Shown: positions 18,986-27,951, counted from the first letter of the stretch. The stretch is DNA of 64,000 nt from JALYUM01 sp036688685 (GCF_036688685.1 NZ_JAQQPS010000017.1:62001-126000); one strand, 5' to 3'. Notes: generated by a model not told the origin, from the letters alone. Translations and numbers: made by a program.

Positions 18986-19924
18986 ATGTCCGCTTATTTC
19001 TTGCGCCGCCTGTGGCAGATGGTGCCCACCATGGCCGGGGTGGTCCTGCTGGTGTTCCTGCTGTTTAACTGGGTCGGTGGCGACCCGGCCTACATCCTGG
19101 CGGGCAAGATGTCGGATGCGCAGGCCATCGCGAATATCCGCGCCCAACTCGGCGTCGATCAGCCGTATCCGGTACAGCTGTGGAAATTCGTCCAGCAGAT
19201 CCTCACCTTCGACTTCGGCAATTCCTGGGCGACCGGCGAGCCGGTTTCGCAGATCATCACCAGCCGCCTGGGCCCGTCGCTGACGGTGCTCATTCCGCTG
19301 ACCATCCTGGAAACCGGGATCGGCATTGCGCTGGCGCTGGCGCTCGCCTTTGTACGCGGCTCGCGCATCGATCGCGCCGTGATGGTGGCGTGCACGGTCG
19401 GGATGTCGGTCAGCATCCTGGTCTACATCATCGCGTTTCAATATGGCCTGGCCTACAAGCTGGGCTGGTTTCCGGTGCAGGGCTGGGGCGACAGCCTGGG
19501 CCAGAACCTGCTGCATTACGCGCCGCTGCCGATCCTGATCGGGCTGTGCGTGTCGATTGCGCCAACCCTGCGCCTGTTCCGCAGTTTCGTGCTCGACGAA
19601 GCGGGGCAGGACTATGTGCGCACGGCGCGCGCCAAGGGTTTGTCGGAGCGCCGCATCGTCTGGGTGCATGTGCTCAGGAATGCCGCGATTCCCATCATCA
19701 CCCACGTGATGGCCAACCTGCCGGCCTTGTTGATCGGCGCCTTCTTGCTGGAACGGTTTTTCGGGATTCCCGGCATCGGGCGTGAAGTGATCCTGGCCGT
19801 CGAGCGCAGCGATTTTCCCGTTATTAAAGCCATCACCGTGTACGTGGCCGCAGCCACGATGCTGTTCAATTTATTGGCGGACGTGCTGTACCAGGCCGTC
19901 GATCCACGGGTGCAGCTGACATGA
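18986..19924 (+). CDS. Oligopeptide-type ABC transporter permease (DppB/OppB family)
   Basis: A 312-residue inner-membrane permease. It starts MSAYFLRRLWQMVPTMAGVV and has about six membrane segments, with the conserved cytosolic EAA-type loop DEAGQDYVRTARAKGL followed by LRNAAIPIITH. This is the DppB/OppB family of dipeptide, oligopeptide and nickel transporters. The ATG at 18986 was preferred to an upstream in-frame ATG because the family sequence begins there. The stop overlaps the next permease by 4 bp (ATGA). No periplasmic binding protein is encoded nearby, so the substrate is undetermined. Confidence 0.93.
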   Translation: MSAYFLRRLWQMVPTMAGVVLLVFLLFNWVGGDPAYILAGKMSDAQAIANIRAQLGVDQPYPVQLWKFVQQILTFDFGNSWATGEPVSQIITSRLGPSLTVLIPLTILETGIGIALALALAFVRGSRIDRAVMVACTVGMSVSILVYIIAFQYGLAYKLGWFPVQGWGDSLGQNLLHYAPLPILIGLCVSIAPTLRLFRSFVLDEAGQDYVRTARAKGLSERRIVWVHVLRNAAIPIITHVMANLPALLIGAFLLERFFGIPGIGREVILAVERSDFPVIKAITVYVAAATMLFNLLADVLYQAVDPRVQLT

Positions 19925-20916
19925 CGGCCGCGTCTCCCGGACTGTGGATGCTGGCCTGGCGCCGCCTGCGCGCCGACCGCATCGCGATGCTCGCGCTGGC
20001 GGTGGTGGCGGCGTTTTTGCTGTTGCTGGCCTTGTCCGCCAGCGGCCTGGTGGCGGCCGACTGGGAGCAGGAAGTGGGCGTCAACTATGCCCCGCCGATG
20101 TTTGCAGGCGCCGACGCCGCCAGCGCCGCGGTGCAGGCGGCGCATGGGGCGCTGGCACCGAATCCCTTCGATCCGCTGGCCGCCGATATCGCGGCGCTGG
20201 GCCAGAGCGGCAAGCTGGTCGCGCCAGCAGCGAAGCGCACGACGCTGCCGTTCGGCGCCGACAAATGGGGCCATGACATCGTCAAGAAAACCGTCAAAGG
20301 TGCGCAGACCTCGATCGTGGTCGGGCTGGGAGCGGCCTTGCTGGCCGTCGTGCTGGGCACGCTGTTTGGCGCGTTTGCCGGTTTTTACGGCGGCCTGGTG
20401 GACGACCTGTTCAACTGGTTCTACAGCGTGTTCACCTCGATTCCGGCGATTTTGATGATCCTGACGGTGGCCGCGGTGCTGCAGCAAAAGGGTATCGTCA
20501 CCATCGTGCTGATCCTCGGGCTGACCGGCTGGACCGGGCCGTTCCGCCTGATCCGCGCCGAGTACATCAAGCACAAGGGGCGCGAGTACGTGCTGGCCGC
20601 GCACGCGATCGGGGCCTCGAACTGGCGCAAGATGTTCTCGCATATCTTCCCCAACGTCAGCCACGTGGCGCTGGTGCAGCTGTCGATCCTGGTGGTCGGC
20701 TTTATCAAGGCCGAAGTCATTTTGTCCTTTCTGGGCTTCGGCGTGCCGGTCGGGACCGTCTCGTGGGGCAGCATGCTCAATGAAGCGCAGAATGAACTGA
20801 TCCTCGGTAAATGGTGGCAGCTGGCGGCTGCGGCCAGTAGCATGGCCGTGCTGGTCACCGCGTTCTCCCTGCTCACCGATGCCCTGCGCGACGCGCTCGA
20901 CCCGAAACTGAAATGA
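19921..20916 (+). CDS. Oligopeptide-type ABC transporter permease (DppC/OppC family)
   Basis: A 331-residue partner permease. The first membrane segment is at about 20-42 (LALAVVAAFLLLLALSASG). A long periplasmic loop (about 43-115) follows, longer than in E. coli DppC, and then five more segments with the loop EYIKHKGREYVLAAHAIGAS. The gene overlaps its neighbours by 4 bp at both ends, so the two permeases and the ATPase are translationally coupled. Together they form the membrane pore of one importer. The long first loop could contact a binding protein encoded elsewhere. Confidence 0.93.
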   Translation: MTAASPGLWMLAWRRLRADRIAMLALAVVAAFLLLLALSASGLVAADWEQEVGVNYAPPMFAGADAASAAVQAAHGALAPNPFDPLAADIAALGQSGKLVAPAAKRTTLPFGADKWGHDIVKKTVKGAQTSIVVGLGAALLAVVLGTLFGAFAGFYGGLVDDLFNWFYSVFTSIPAILMILTVAAVLQQKGIVTIVLILGLTGWTGPFRLIRAEYIKHKGREYVLAAHAIGASNWRKMFSHIFPNVSHVALVQLSILVVGFIKAEVILSFLGFGVPVGTVSWGSMLNEAQNELILGKWWQLAAAASSMAVLVTAFSLLTDALRDALDPKLK

Positions 20917-22592
20917 CCAATCTCCTTGAAGTGCGCGACCTGCGCATCAGCTTTCGCGTCGACAAGCACACCAGCAGCGAGGCCGTGAAAGGCATCTCAT
21001 TCACCGTCCCGGCGAACACCACGGTGGCGCTGGTGGGAGAGTCCGGCAGCGGCAAGTCGGTCAGTTCGCTGGCCGTGATGGGCTTGCTGCCGCGCGACAC
21101 GACGACGATTTCTCCCGGCAGCCAGATCCTGTTCAACGGCGTCGACCTGCTGGCGCTGTCGATCGACCAGCGCCGCGCGCTGTGCGGCAAGGACATCGCC
21201 ATGATTTTCCAGGAACCGATGTCGTCCTTGAATCCCGTGTTCACGGTTGGTTTTCAGATCGGCGAAGTGCTGCGCCTGCACCTGGGCTTATCAGGCCGGG
21301 AAGCGCGCGCGCGCACCATCGCGCTGCTGAAAGAAGTCGGCATGCCCGATCCATCCACCAAAATCGATGCTTATCCGAGCCAGATGTCGGGCGGCCAGCA
21401 GCAGCGCGTGATGATCGCCATGGCAATTGCCTGCGAACCGAAGCTGCTCATCGCCGACGAGCCCACCACGGCGCTGGATGTGACGATCCAGAAGCAGATC
21501 GTGGAACTGATCGCCAGCCTGCAAGTCAAACGTCAGATGGCGGTGCTGTTCATCACGCACGACCTCGGCCTGGTGGCAGAAATTGCCGACCGCGTGATCG
21601 TGATGCGCCACGGCGAAGTCAAGGAAGAGGGCGCCGCCACGCAGGTGCTGGAGGCGCCTGCCGACCCGTACACGCGCGCGCTGCTGTATTGCCGCCCGAC
21701 GCTGGACGCGCGCCCGCGTCGCCTGCCGGTGATCGACGATTTCCTCAGCGGCGCCGCCGGACCGGGCATCGCGCTCGAGCAACGCACGCGCGGCCTGACG
21801 GCGGCCGACACCCCCATTCTGGTGGTCGACAAGCTGTGCAAAAGTTTTTTTGTGCGCACGGGGCTGTTCGGCAAGCGCGAGTTCAAGGCTATCGAGGACG
21901 TCTCGTTCACACTGGCGCGCGGCAAGACGCTGGGCATCGTGGGCGAGTCCGGCTCCGGCAAGACCACTGTGGGCCTGACGCTGTTGCGCCTGCACCAGGC
22001 CAGTTCCGGCAGCGCCCTGTTTGAAGGACACGATCTGCTGAGCATGCCGGAACGCGCTTACCTTCCCTATAAACGCCGGATCCAGATCATTTTCCAGAAT
22101 CCGTATGCATCGCTCAATCCGCGTTTTACGGTGGGCCAGATTTTACTCGAGCCGATGCGCATCCACGCGGTCGGCGCGAACGACCGCGAACGGGTGGGGC
22201 TGGCGCAGCAGTTGCTGGAGCGGGTCGGCTTGCCAGCGGCGGCATTCGGGCGCTATCCCCACGAATTTTCTGGTGGCCAGCGCCAGCGCATTGCCATTGC
22301 GCGCTGCCTGACCATGCAGCCGGATATTTTAGTATGCGACGAATCGGTGTCGGCGCTGGACGTATCGGTGCAGGCGCAGGTGCTCAATCTGCTGCAGGAT
22401 TTGCAGGACGAATTCGGCATGAGCTACATTTTTATTTCGCACGACCTGGCGGTGGTGAAATATATGGCCGACCAGGTGATGGTGATGCAGCATGGCAGGG
22501 TAGTGGAGCTGGCCGATGCGGATACCTTGTACCGCGCTCCACAACAGCCCTATACGCGCAGCTTGCTGGCCGCCATCCCTTCAAAAAGATAG
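20913..22592 (+). CDS. Double ABC ATPase of the oligopeptide-type transporter (DppD-DppF fusion)
   Basis: A 559-residue protein with two full nucleotide-binding domains. The first has Walker A GESGSGKS near residue 45, signature SGGQQQR and Walker B LLIADEPTTALD. The second has GESGSGKTT near 350, SGGQRQR and ILVCDESVSALD. Each carries the C-terminal extension typical of peptide/nickel transporter ATPases (ADPYTRALL; QQPYTRSLL). Fused ATPases of this type occur in YejF and GsiA systems. One polypeptide therefore powers both permeases encoded just upstream, with which it overlaps by 4 bp. Confidence 0.95.
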   Translation: MTNLLEVRDLRISFRVDKHTSSEAVKGISFTVPANTTVALVGESGSGKSVSSLAVMGLLPRDTTTISPGSQILFNGVDLLALSIDQRRALCGKDIAMIFQEPMSSLNPVFTVGFQIGEVLRLHLGLSGREARARTIALLKEVGMPDPSTKIDAYPSQMSGGQQQRVMIAMAIACEPKLLIADEPTTALDVTIQKQIVELIASLQVKRQMAVLFITHDLGLVAEIADRVIVMRHGEVKEEGAATQVLEAPADPYTRALLYCRPTLDARPRRLPVIDDFLSGAAGPGIALEQRTRGLTAADTPILVVDKLCKSFFVRTGLFGKREFKAIEDVSFTLARGKTLGIVGESGSGKTTVGLTLLRLHQASSGSALFEGHDLLSMPERAYLPYKRRIQIIFQNPYASLNPRFTVGQILLEPMRIHAVGANDRERVGLAQQLLERVGLPAAAFGRYPHEFSGGQRQRIAIARCLTMQPDILVCDESVSALDVSVQAQVLNLLQDLQDEFGMSYIFISHDLAVVKYMADQVMVMQHGRVVELADADTLYRAPQQPYTRSLLAAIPSKR

Positions 22593-22638
22593 GGGCGCCC
22601 CGCGCACGCCGCCGTTCGATTTCCGTTACCATGACAAC

Positions 22639-23577
22639 ATGTCCGAACTCGTCACCCTGATCCAAACGTACGGCGTGTTGATCGTCTTCGGCATCGTGCT
22701 GTGCCAGCAGATCGGCTTGCCGCTGCCGTCGTCGCCCTGGTTGATCGTCGCCGGCGCCATGTCGGTCAATGGTGGCGCCAATTTGTGGCTGTGTCTGCTT
22801 GCCAGCGTGACGGCGGTCCTGATCAGCGACGGGTTCTGGTTCAGCGCCGGACGCTTCTATGGCAAGCGCATCCTGCGCCTGCTCTGCAAAATCTCGCTGT
22901 CTCCCGATTCCTGTGTCAGCAGGACGGAAGACACCTTCCTGCGCTTCGGGCCCAATTCGCTGGTGGTTGCCAAGTTCATTCCCGGCTTCAGCATCGTGGC
23001 GCCGCCGCTGGCCGGCGCCACGGGTGTGACCATCCCGCACTTCGTGGCGCTCAGTGCGCTCGGCGGCCTGCTGTGGTCCGGCACCTGGCTGACCCTGGGC
23101 TTTCTGTTCAATGACAGGGTTGACCAGGTACTGAGCTTTCTGCAACTGATGGGTGGCCGGGCCTTGCTGGTACTCGGCGCCGCGCTGGGCGGGTTCGTCC
23201 TTTACAAGTATGTGCAGCGGCGCCGGCGCGCGCGCATCAACGCCGTCGAGCGCATCAGCCTGAAAGAGTTGAACGCGCTGATCGCGGCCGGCCACGACCC
23301 CGTCATCGTCGATGCGCGCAGCCTGACGGCGCGCGGCATGGAAGACGGTATTCCGGGTGCGCTGGTGTATGGTGAATGCGGCCCCGACCGGCTGATGGCC
23401 ACGCTCGACAAGGACCGCCACATCGTGGTGTTTTGCAGTTGCCCGAACGACGTGACGGCGGCCCAGGTGGCGCACCAGTTCCTGACCCACGGCTTTCACC
23501 GTGCGAAACCCTTGCATGGCGGGCTCGACGCCTGGAATGCGGCCGCGGCGAATCCCGTCAAGGCGCAAGCCGCGTAG
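22639..23577 (+). CDS. DedA (VTT) membrane protein fused to a rhodanese domain
   Basis: A 312-residue fusion. Residues 1 to about 200 form a DedA/VTT membrane domain (QQIGLPLPSSPWLIVAGAM, FIPGFSIVAPPLAGATG) with several membrane segments; some DedA proteins are undecaprenyl-phosphate or phospholipid flippases. After a basic stretch (YVQRRRRARI), residues about 215-305 form a rhodanese domain with the active-site loop VVFCSCPNDVT. Such fusions are known in Proteobacteria, but their job is unclear; the Cys suggests sulfur transfer or redox sensing at the inner membrane. The gene begins 47 bp after the ATPase gene, so it may share its transcript. Confidence 0.9.
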   Translation: MSELVTLIQTYGVLIVFGIVLCQQIGLPLPSSPWLIVAGAMSVNGGANLWLCLLASVTAVLISDGFWFSAGRFYGKRILRLLCKISLSPDSCVSRTEDTFLRFGPNSLVVAKFIPGFSIVAPPLAGATGVTIPHFVALSALGGLLWSGTWLTLGFLFNDRVDQVLSFLQLMGGRALLVLGAALGGFVLYKYVQRRRRARINAVERISLKELNALIAAGHDPVIVDARSLTARGMEDGIPGALVYGECGPDRLMATLDKDRHIVVFCSCPNDVTAAQVAHQFLTHGFHRAKPLHGGLDAWNAAAANPVKAQAA

Positions 23578-23703
23578 CAGAACTACGCTATTTCCTCGTT
23601 CATTTACGTAGTAGAACGACGCACTGTACCTAAACTACAAAATTACTTGCGTATATAGTTATAACTCCTTAAGCTTGTGGATCGCTTTTTGACCAATGTT
23701 GCC

Positions 23704-24768
23704 ATGACCGCTACCCACGCTCTCCCGCCGACCTCCACCGCCGTCCCTTTGCATGCGGGCGGACCGCGCCTGCTAGCGGACGTGGGCGGCACCAATGCGC
23801 GCTTCGCACTCGAGCTGGCGCCCGGCCGCATCGAGTTCATCGAGGTGCTGGCCTGCGCCGACTATCCGCGCCTGGCCGACGCCATCCGGGCCTACCTCGA
23901 CTCGGAGCAGCTTGCCAGCGCCGGCCTCGGCCTGGTGCACCACGCGGCCATTGCCATTGCCAACCCGGTGGTCGACGATTTTGTGCGCATGACCAATCAT
24001 CATTGGGAGTTTTCGATCGCGGCACTGCAGGCCGAGCTGGATTTCGGCATTTTGATTGTCGTGAACGATTTCAGCGCACTGGCGAGTGCCTTGCCGCATT
24101 TGCAGGACAGCGAAAAACTGCAAATCGGCGGCGGCAGCGTGCGTCCCGGTACGCCGCTCGGCCTGCTGGGCGCCGGCACCGGCCTGGGTGTGTCCGGGAT
24201 GATCCCCACCGGCAAGAGCATGTCATCAGGCGCTGATGACAGTACCGAGGCCGCCGGCTGGACCGCCCTGTGCAGCGAAGGCGGTCATGTGACGTTCTCG
24301 CCGGCCAACGAAAAGGAAGTCGCCGTGCTGCAGTACGCCTGGCGCGAATTCGAACATGTGTCGGCCGAACGTTTGTTGTCTGGCGCCGGGCTGGAACTGA
24401 TCTACCGCGCCCTGGCCGACAACGCGGGCCAGCCCGATGAGCGCCTGGCCGCCCCGGACATCGCCCGCCGCGCGCTCGAGGGTAGCTGCCCGCTGTGTGA
24501 TGAAACCATCGACATGTTTTGCGGCATGCTCGGTACCGTGGCCGGCAACCTGGCCGTGACGCTCGGTGCGCAGGGCGGCATTTATATTGGCGGCGGGATT
24601 GTGCCGCGCCTGGGCGAGCGCTTCGCCAAATCGCCGTTCCGGCGCCGCTTTGAACACAAGGGCCGCTTCGTCGCCTACCTGGCGCAAGTGCCGACCTTTG
24701 TCATTACGGCGAAATACCCTGCGTTCGTCGGCGTTTCGGCCTTGCTCGCCGAACGATTGGCGGCGTAA
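23704..24768 (+). CDS. glk: Glucokinase
   Basis: A 354-residue ROK-unrelated bacterial glucokinase (PF02685) that phosphorylates glucose with ATP. Motifs are LLADVGGTNARFAL (phosphate loop), VVNDFSALASALP, GLLGAGTGLGVSG and LCSEGGHVTF, the last containing the conserved Glu and His of the sugar site. The ATG at 23704 was chosen; a GTG at 23677 is an alternative that adds nine residues. Neither has a strong Shine-Dalgarno. It stands alone, with an AT-rich stretch before it (23630-23670) that probably holds its promoter. Confidence 0.95.
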   Translation: MTATHALPPTSTAVPLHAGGPRLLADVGGTNARFALELAPGRIEFIEVLACADYPRLADAIRAYLDSEQLASAGLGLVHHAAIAIANPVVDDFVRMTNHHWEFSIAALQAELDFGILIVVNDFSALASALPHLQDSEKLQIGGGSVRPGTPLGLLGAGTGLGVSGMIPTGKSMSSGADDSTEAAGWTALCSEGGHVTFSPANEKEVAVLQYAWREFEHVSAERLLSGAGLELIYRALADNAGQPDERLAAPDIARRALEGSCPLCDETIDMFCGMLGTVAGNLAVTLGAQGGIYIGGGIVPRLGERFAKSPFRRRFEHKGRFVAYLAQVPTFVITAKYPAFVGVSALLAERLAA

Positions 24769-25068
24769 AAGCCACAGCGACGCGGCGCTATCCTGGCAGA
24801 TGTCCATCTGCCGGTTTTATCGGTTACAATGGCTGTTAGTTGCAGGAAACGTCGTGTTCGCTCGCGTCGCGCTGGCCCTCCAGGTTATCGACGCAGTACA
24901 CACTTTCGCTTAGGTACAAGCAACAGACCCGCAAGATCACCACGGCATTTCTGCCCGGCGCGCATCGGCCCGGGTGACGCATTTCAGCGACGAATTCAGC
25001 AACCATTCCGGTTTCGACGAGCTTCGTGTGAGCTATTCACTATTGTATTTTTTGAACCATCTACCGCG
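24769..25068 (+). promoter_or_regulatory. Intergenic region glk-scpB with weak terminator and possible promoter
   Basis: 300 bp without a convincing gene. GGCAGAT/ATCTGCC (24795-24801 with 24806-24812) followed by GGTTTTAT is a weak terminator for glk. TTACAAT at 24824-24830 could be a -10 element for the scpB transcript, although the -35 is unclear. An open frame runs through this stretch into scpB but is not ScpB-like before the ATG at 25069. Confidence 0.4.
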
Positions 25069-25767
25069 ATGAATACTGCCGAGGCGAAACGGGTGCTGGA
25101 AACTGCATTGCTGTGCGCGCGCGAGCCGATGACCATCCAGGGCATGAAAAAGCTGTTCATCGATGTCGATGGCGGCCGCCATGCCCCACCGGGCGTGGGG
25201 CTCGATACCATCCGGTTGATGCTGGAACAACTGCGCCACGACTGGGCGGACCGCGGCATTGAAATCGTCAGCCTGGCAACCGGCTGGCGCTTCCAGAGCC
25301 GGCCCGAGATGAAACCTTATCTCGACCGGCTGAGCCCGGAAAAACCGCCGAAATATTCGCGTGCGACGCTGGAAACGCTGGCCATCATTGCCTACCGCCA
25401 GCCCGTGACGCGCGGCGACATCGAAGAAATCCGCGGTGTCGCCGTCAATTCGCAGACGATCAAGATGCTGGAAGACCGGGGCTGGATCGATGTGATCGGC
25501 CACCGCGAAGTGGTGGGGCGGCCAGCCTTGCTGGGGACGACGAAGCAGTTTCTCGACGACCTGGGCCTGGGCATGCTGTCGCAATTGCCGCCGTTGCAGC
25601 AGGCGGCAGAGCAGGATGGACGCGGAATGGCGGCGCTGGAAGCCGCCTTGCAGGAAAATTTTGACAAAGCGGCAGCCACGGCGGCCGGACATGAGGCCGC
25701 GCCTTCACCTGAAGACGGCTTGAATCACGACCACGCGCTGCCGGGTCAACAACCTAGACACGAATAA
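25069..25767 (+). CDS. scpB: Segregation and condensation protein B
   Basis: A 232-residue ScpB, the winged-helix subunit of the SMC-ScpAB condensin that compacts and helps segregate the chromosome. Conserved stretches are ALLCAREPM, KYSRATLETLAIIAYRQPVT, RGDIEEIRGV, and then VGRPALLGTTKQFLDDLGL. The ATG at 25069 matches the family start. The C-terminal tail (from about 190) is low in complexity. The stop overlaps the next gene by one base (TAATG). An scpB-rluB pair is common; scpA is not in this window, unlike the usual scpA-scpB arrangement. Confidence 0.94.
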   Translation: MNTAEAKRVLETALLCAREPMTIQGMKKLFIDVDGGRHAPPGVGLDTIRLMLEQLRHDWADRGIEIVSLATGWRFQSRPEMKPYLDRLSPEKPPKYSRATLETLAIIAYRQPVTRGDIEEIRGVAVNSQTIKMLEDRGWIDVIGHREVVGRPALLGTTKQFLDDLGLGMLSQLPPLQQAAEQDGRGMAALEAALQENFDKAAATAAGHEAAPSPEDGLNHDHALPGQQPRHE

Positions 25768-27656
25768 TGAACGACGACATCCATACTAAAGAGACCTTGC
25801 CGGCAGACGCCGCCCCGACCGACGCTGCCGCCAAGCCGAAACGCCGCGCCAAAGTAGCAGGGGAGGCCGGCGACGCGGCGGTTGACGCCAAGCCGAAACG
25901 CGCACCGCGTAAAGCCGCGCTGCCGGCCGATGCCACTGCGCCGGCTGCTGAAACTGCCGAGCCGGCGCCGCGCAAGACGCGTCCGGCCCGCGCTGTGAAG
26001 GCTGCCGAGGTGGCCGAGTCGGCTGCCCAGGCCGTGCCTGGCGCCGAGGGTGAAGCACCGGTCGCCCGCACGCCGCGCGGCCCGCGCCAGATGCGCGCCC
26101 AGCGCGAAATCCGCGAGCTGACAGCCGCTGCCGATGCTGCGGCGAATCCGCCGGCGCCAGTCGCCGATATCGCAGCACCAGCTGCAGTCGCCATTGAGGC
26201 GGCCAGCGAAGGCGCTGCTGAAGCAGGCCAGCCGCGCCGCGACGGCCGTCAAGGCAAGCCGGGCCAGCGCAAGCAGCCGGGTCTGCAGGCCAACGGCCAG
26301 CCGCGCGTCCCTGGCGCCCACGGCAACAAGCCGCAGGGCAAGCAGGCGCGCCCGGCGCACACCAAGATGAACGAAGCCGATACGGCCTTCTCGTTCGTCA
26401 CCTCGGACGACTACGATGCCCTCGAAGGCGGCCGTGGCGGCCCGGCCAAAACCGTGCGCCGCGACCTGACCTCGGACGACGACGCACCGAAGCTGCACAA
26501 GGTGCTGGCCGAAGCGGGCCTCGGTTCGCGCCGCGATATGGAAGACCTGATCGTTGCCGGCCGCGTGTCGGTGAACGGCGAGCCAGCCCACATCGGCCAG
26601 CGCATCCTGCCGACCGATGCAGTGCGCATCAACGGCAAGCTCATCCAGCGCAAAGTCAGCAGCAAGCCACCGCGCGTGCTGGTGTACCACAAGCCGGCCG
26701 GCGAAATTGTCAGCCATGACGATCCGGAAGGCCGGCCATCGGTATTCGATCGCTTGCCGACCATGAAAGCCGGCAAATGGCTGGCCGTCGGCCGCCTCGA
26801 CTTCAACACCGAAGGCTTGCTCATTTTCACCACCTCGGGTGACCTGGCCAACCGCCTGATGCACCCGCGTTACAACATCGACCGCGAATACGCCGTCCGC
26901 ACCCTGGGCGAGCTGGAAGAAGGCATGCGCCAGAAACTGCTGGCCGGCGTCGAGCTGGACGACGGTGTGGCAAGTTTCACCAAAATCGCCGATGGCGGCG
27001 GTGAGGGTATTAATAAATGGTACCGCGTGGTGATTGGCGAAGGCCGTAACCGCGAAGTGCGCCGCATGTTCGAAGCGATCGGCCTGACCGTGTCGCGCCT
27101 GATCCGTACGCGCTACGGCGCCATGACCCTGCCGAGCGGCCTGAAACGTGGTCGCTGGGAAGAGCTGGAAGAAAACGATGTCCGTTCGCTGCTGACCGCG
27201 TTCGGCGTCGAGAAGAAGGGCGCTGCGGCTGCTGGCGGCGGCAAAACCTTTCAGGGCGGCAAGCCGCGCACGGAAGATCCGCGTCGCTCGGACGGTAACC
27301 GGGTCGACCGCGTCGATGCGAACCGCAATGCCGAGCCATTTGGTCCTGCCACCGGCCGTCCTGGCCGTCCGGGTGGGCGGCCTGGTTCGGGGCGTCCGAC
27401 CGATGGCGGTCAAGGTGCTGGCATGGGGCAGGCGCGCGGCGCCAAGCCGTTCGGCGCGGCGTCGTCGGGTCGTCCGGGTAGTGGTGGTGCGGGCGGTGCA
27501 GGTGGCGCAGGTGGACAAGGCGGTCGCCCACGCCAGCCGGATCCATTGCAGACGACTTTCGGTTTCGGCAATGCCAGTGGTGCGCGCCGTCCGCAGGGCC
27601 CGCAAGGTCCGCGTGCTGCCGATCACGGCTTGCCGCGGCGCGGCCGTCGAGGCTGA
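25767..27656 (+). CDS. rluB: RsuA/RluB-type 23S rRNA pseudouridine synthase with long disordered tails
   Basis: A 629-residue protein whose central 240 residues are a standard RluB. An S4 domain (about 240-290: LHKVLAEAGLGSRRDMEDLI) is followed by a pseudouridine synthase domain with the catalytic Asp in VGRLDFNTEGLLIF. E. coli RluB modifies U2605 of 23S rRNA. Unusual here are about 220 N-terminal residues rich in Ala, Lys, Pro and Arg and about 130 C-terminal residues rich in Gly, Arg and Pro. Both look disordered and RNA-binding; similar extensions occur in Burkholderiales. The gene is coupled to scpB by a one-base overlap. Confidence 0.92.
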   Translation: MNDDIHTKETLPADAAPTDAAAKPKRRAKVAGEAGDAAVDAKPKRAPRKAALPADATAPAAETAEPAPRKTRPARAVKAAEVAESAAQAVPGAEGEAPVARTPRGPRQMRAQREIRELTAAADAAANPPAPVADIAAPAAVAIEAASEGAAEAGQPRRDGRQGKPGQRKQPGLQANGQPRVPGAHGNKPQGKQARPAHTKMNEADTAFSFVTSDDYDALEGGRGGPAKTVRRDLTSDDDAPKLHKVLAEAGLGSRRDMEDLIVAGRVSVNGEPAHIGQRILPTDAVRINGKLIQRKVSSKPPRVLVYHKPAGEIVSHDDPEGRPSVFDRLPTMKAGKWLAVGRLDFNTEGLLIFTTSGDLANRLMHPRYNIDREYAVRTLGELEEGMRQKLLAGVELDDGVASFTKIADGGGEGINKWYRVVIGEGRNREVRRMFEAIGLTVSRLIRTRYGAMTLPSGLKRGRWEELEENDVRSLLTAFGVEKKGAAAAGGGKTFQGGKPRTEDPRRSDGNRVDRVDANRNAEPFGPATGRPGRPGGRPGSGRPTDGGQGAGMGQARGAKPFGAASSGRPGSGGAGGAGGAGGQGGRPRQPDPLQTTFGFGNASGARRPQGPQGPRAADHGLPRRGRRG

Positions 27657-27679
27657 TTTTTCACCGCAACGCTGCAGAC

Positions 27680-27764
27680 CGTCGTCCCGGCGAAGGCCGG
27701 GATCCATAACACGTGTCCGAAGTAGCATGCGTGCTATGGGTCCCGCGTCTGCGCGGGGATGACG
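27680..27764. repeat. REP-type palindromic repeat, copy 2
   Basis: Left arm GTCGTCCCGGCGAAGGCCGG plus GATCCAT (27681-27707), spacer AACACGTGTCCGAAGTAGC and so on, and right arm CTATGGGTCCCGCG to GGGGATGACG (27734-27764) in inverted orientation. It lies 24 bp after rluB and matches the copy at 33.09 kb over both arms and most of the spacer. Confidence 0.85.
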
Positions 27765-27827
27765 TTTTAAGGTCGCGGGTGGGAACTTTGCCAACTGTTG
27801 TTTAACCGTACACGCTTGCTTGTGCGA

Positions 27828-27856
27828 TTGCAGCAACGTGGGGAACGCGTTATAAT
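27828..27856 (+). promoter_or_regulatory. Sigma-70 promoter of the rimP-nusA-infB operon
   Basis: TTGCAG (27828-27833) and TATAAT (27851-27856) are separated by exactly 17 bp. The -10 is a perfect consensus. Transcription would start near 27863 and give a leader of about 145 nt before rimP. Confidence 0.8.
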
Positions 27857-27926
27857 GTGCATCCCAATTAACGTTCTCGGCGCCGTTGCACGGTGCAGGT
27901 CCTGTATTCGGGTGTAATACAAGAAG

Positions 27927-27951
27927 ATGGGCATGTGCCCATTTTTTTTTT
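27927..27951 (+). terminator. Premature terminator in the rimP-nusA-infB leader
   Basis: ATGGGC/GCCCAT (27927-27932 with 27937-27942), loop ATGT, then a run of ten T, about 65 nt after the predicted transcription start and 57 bp before rimP. Two smaller hairpins precede it: CCGT/ACGG at 27883-27893 and TGTATT/AATACA at 27903-27921. Because it sits between promoter and operon, it can act only as an attenuator. NusA, encoded downstream, stimulates intrinsic termination, so feedback is plausible. Confidence 0.82.

Noticed and set aside
27857..27926. A tRNA-fMet gene in the rimP leader, as in E. coli metY
   Set aside because: The 70 bases between promoter and terminator cannot fold into a cloverleaf, and no CCA end or T-loop consensus is present.
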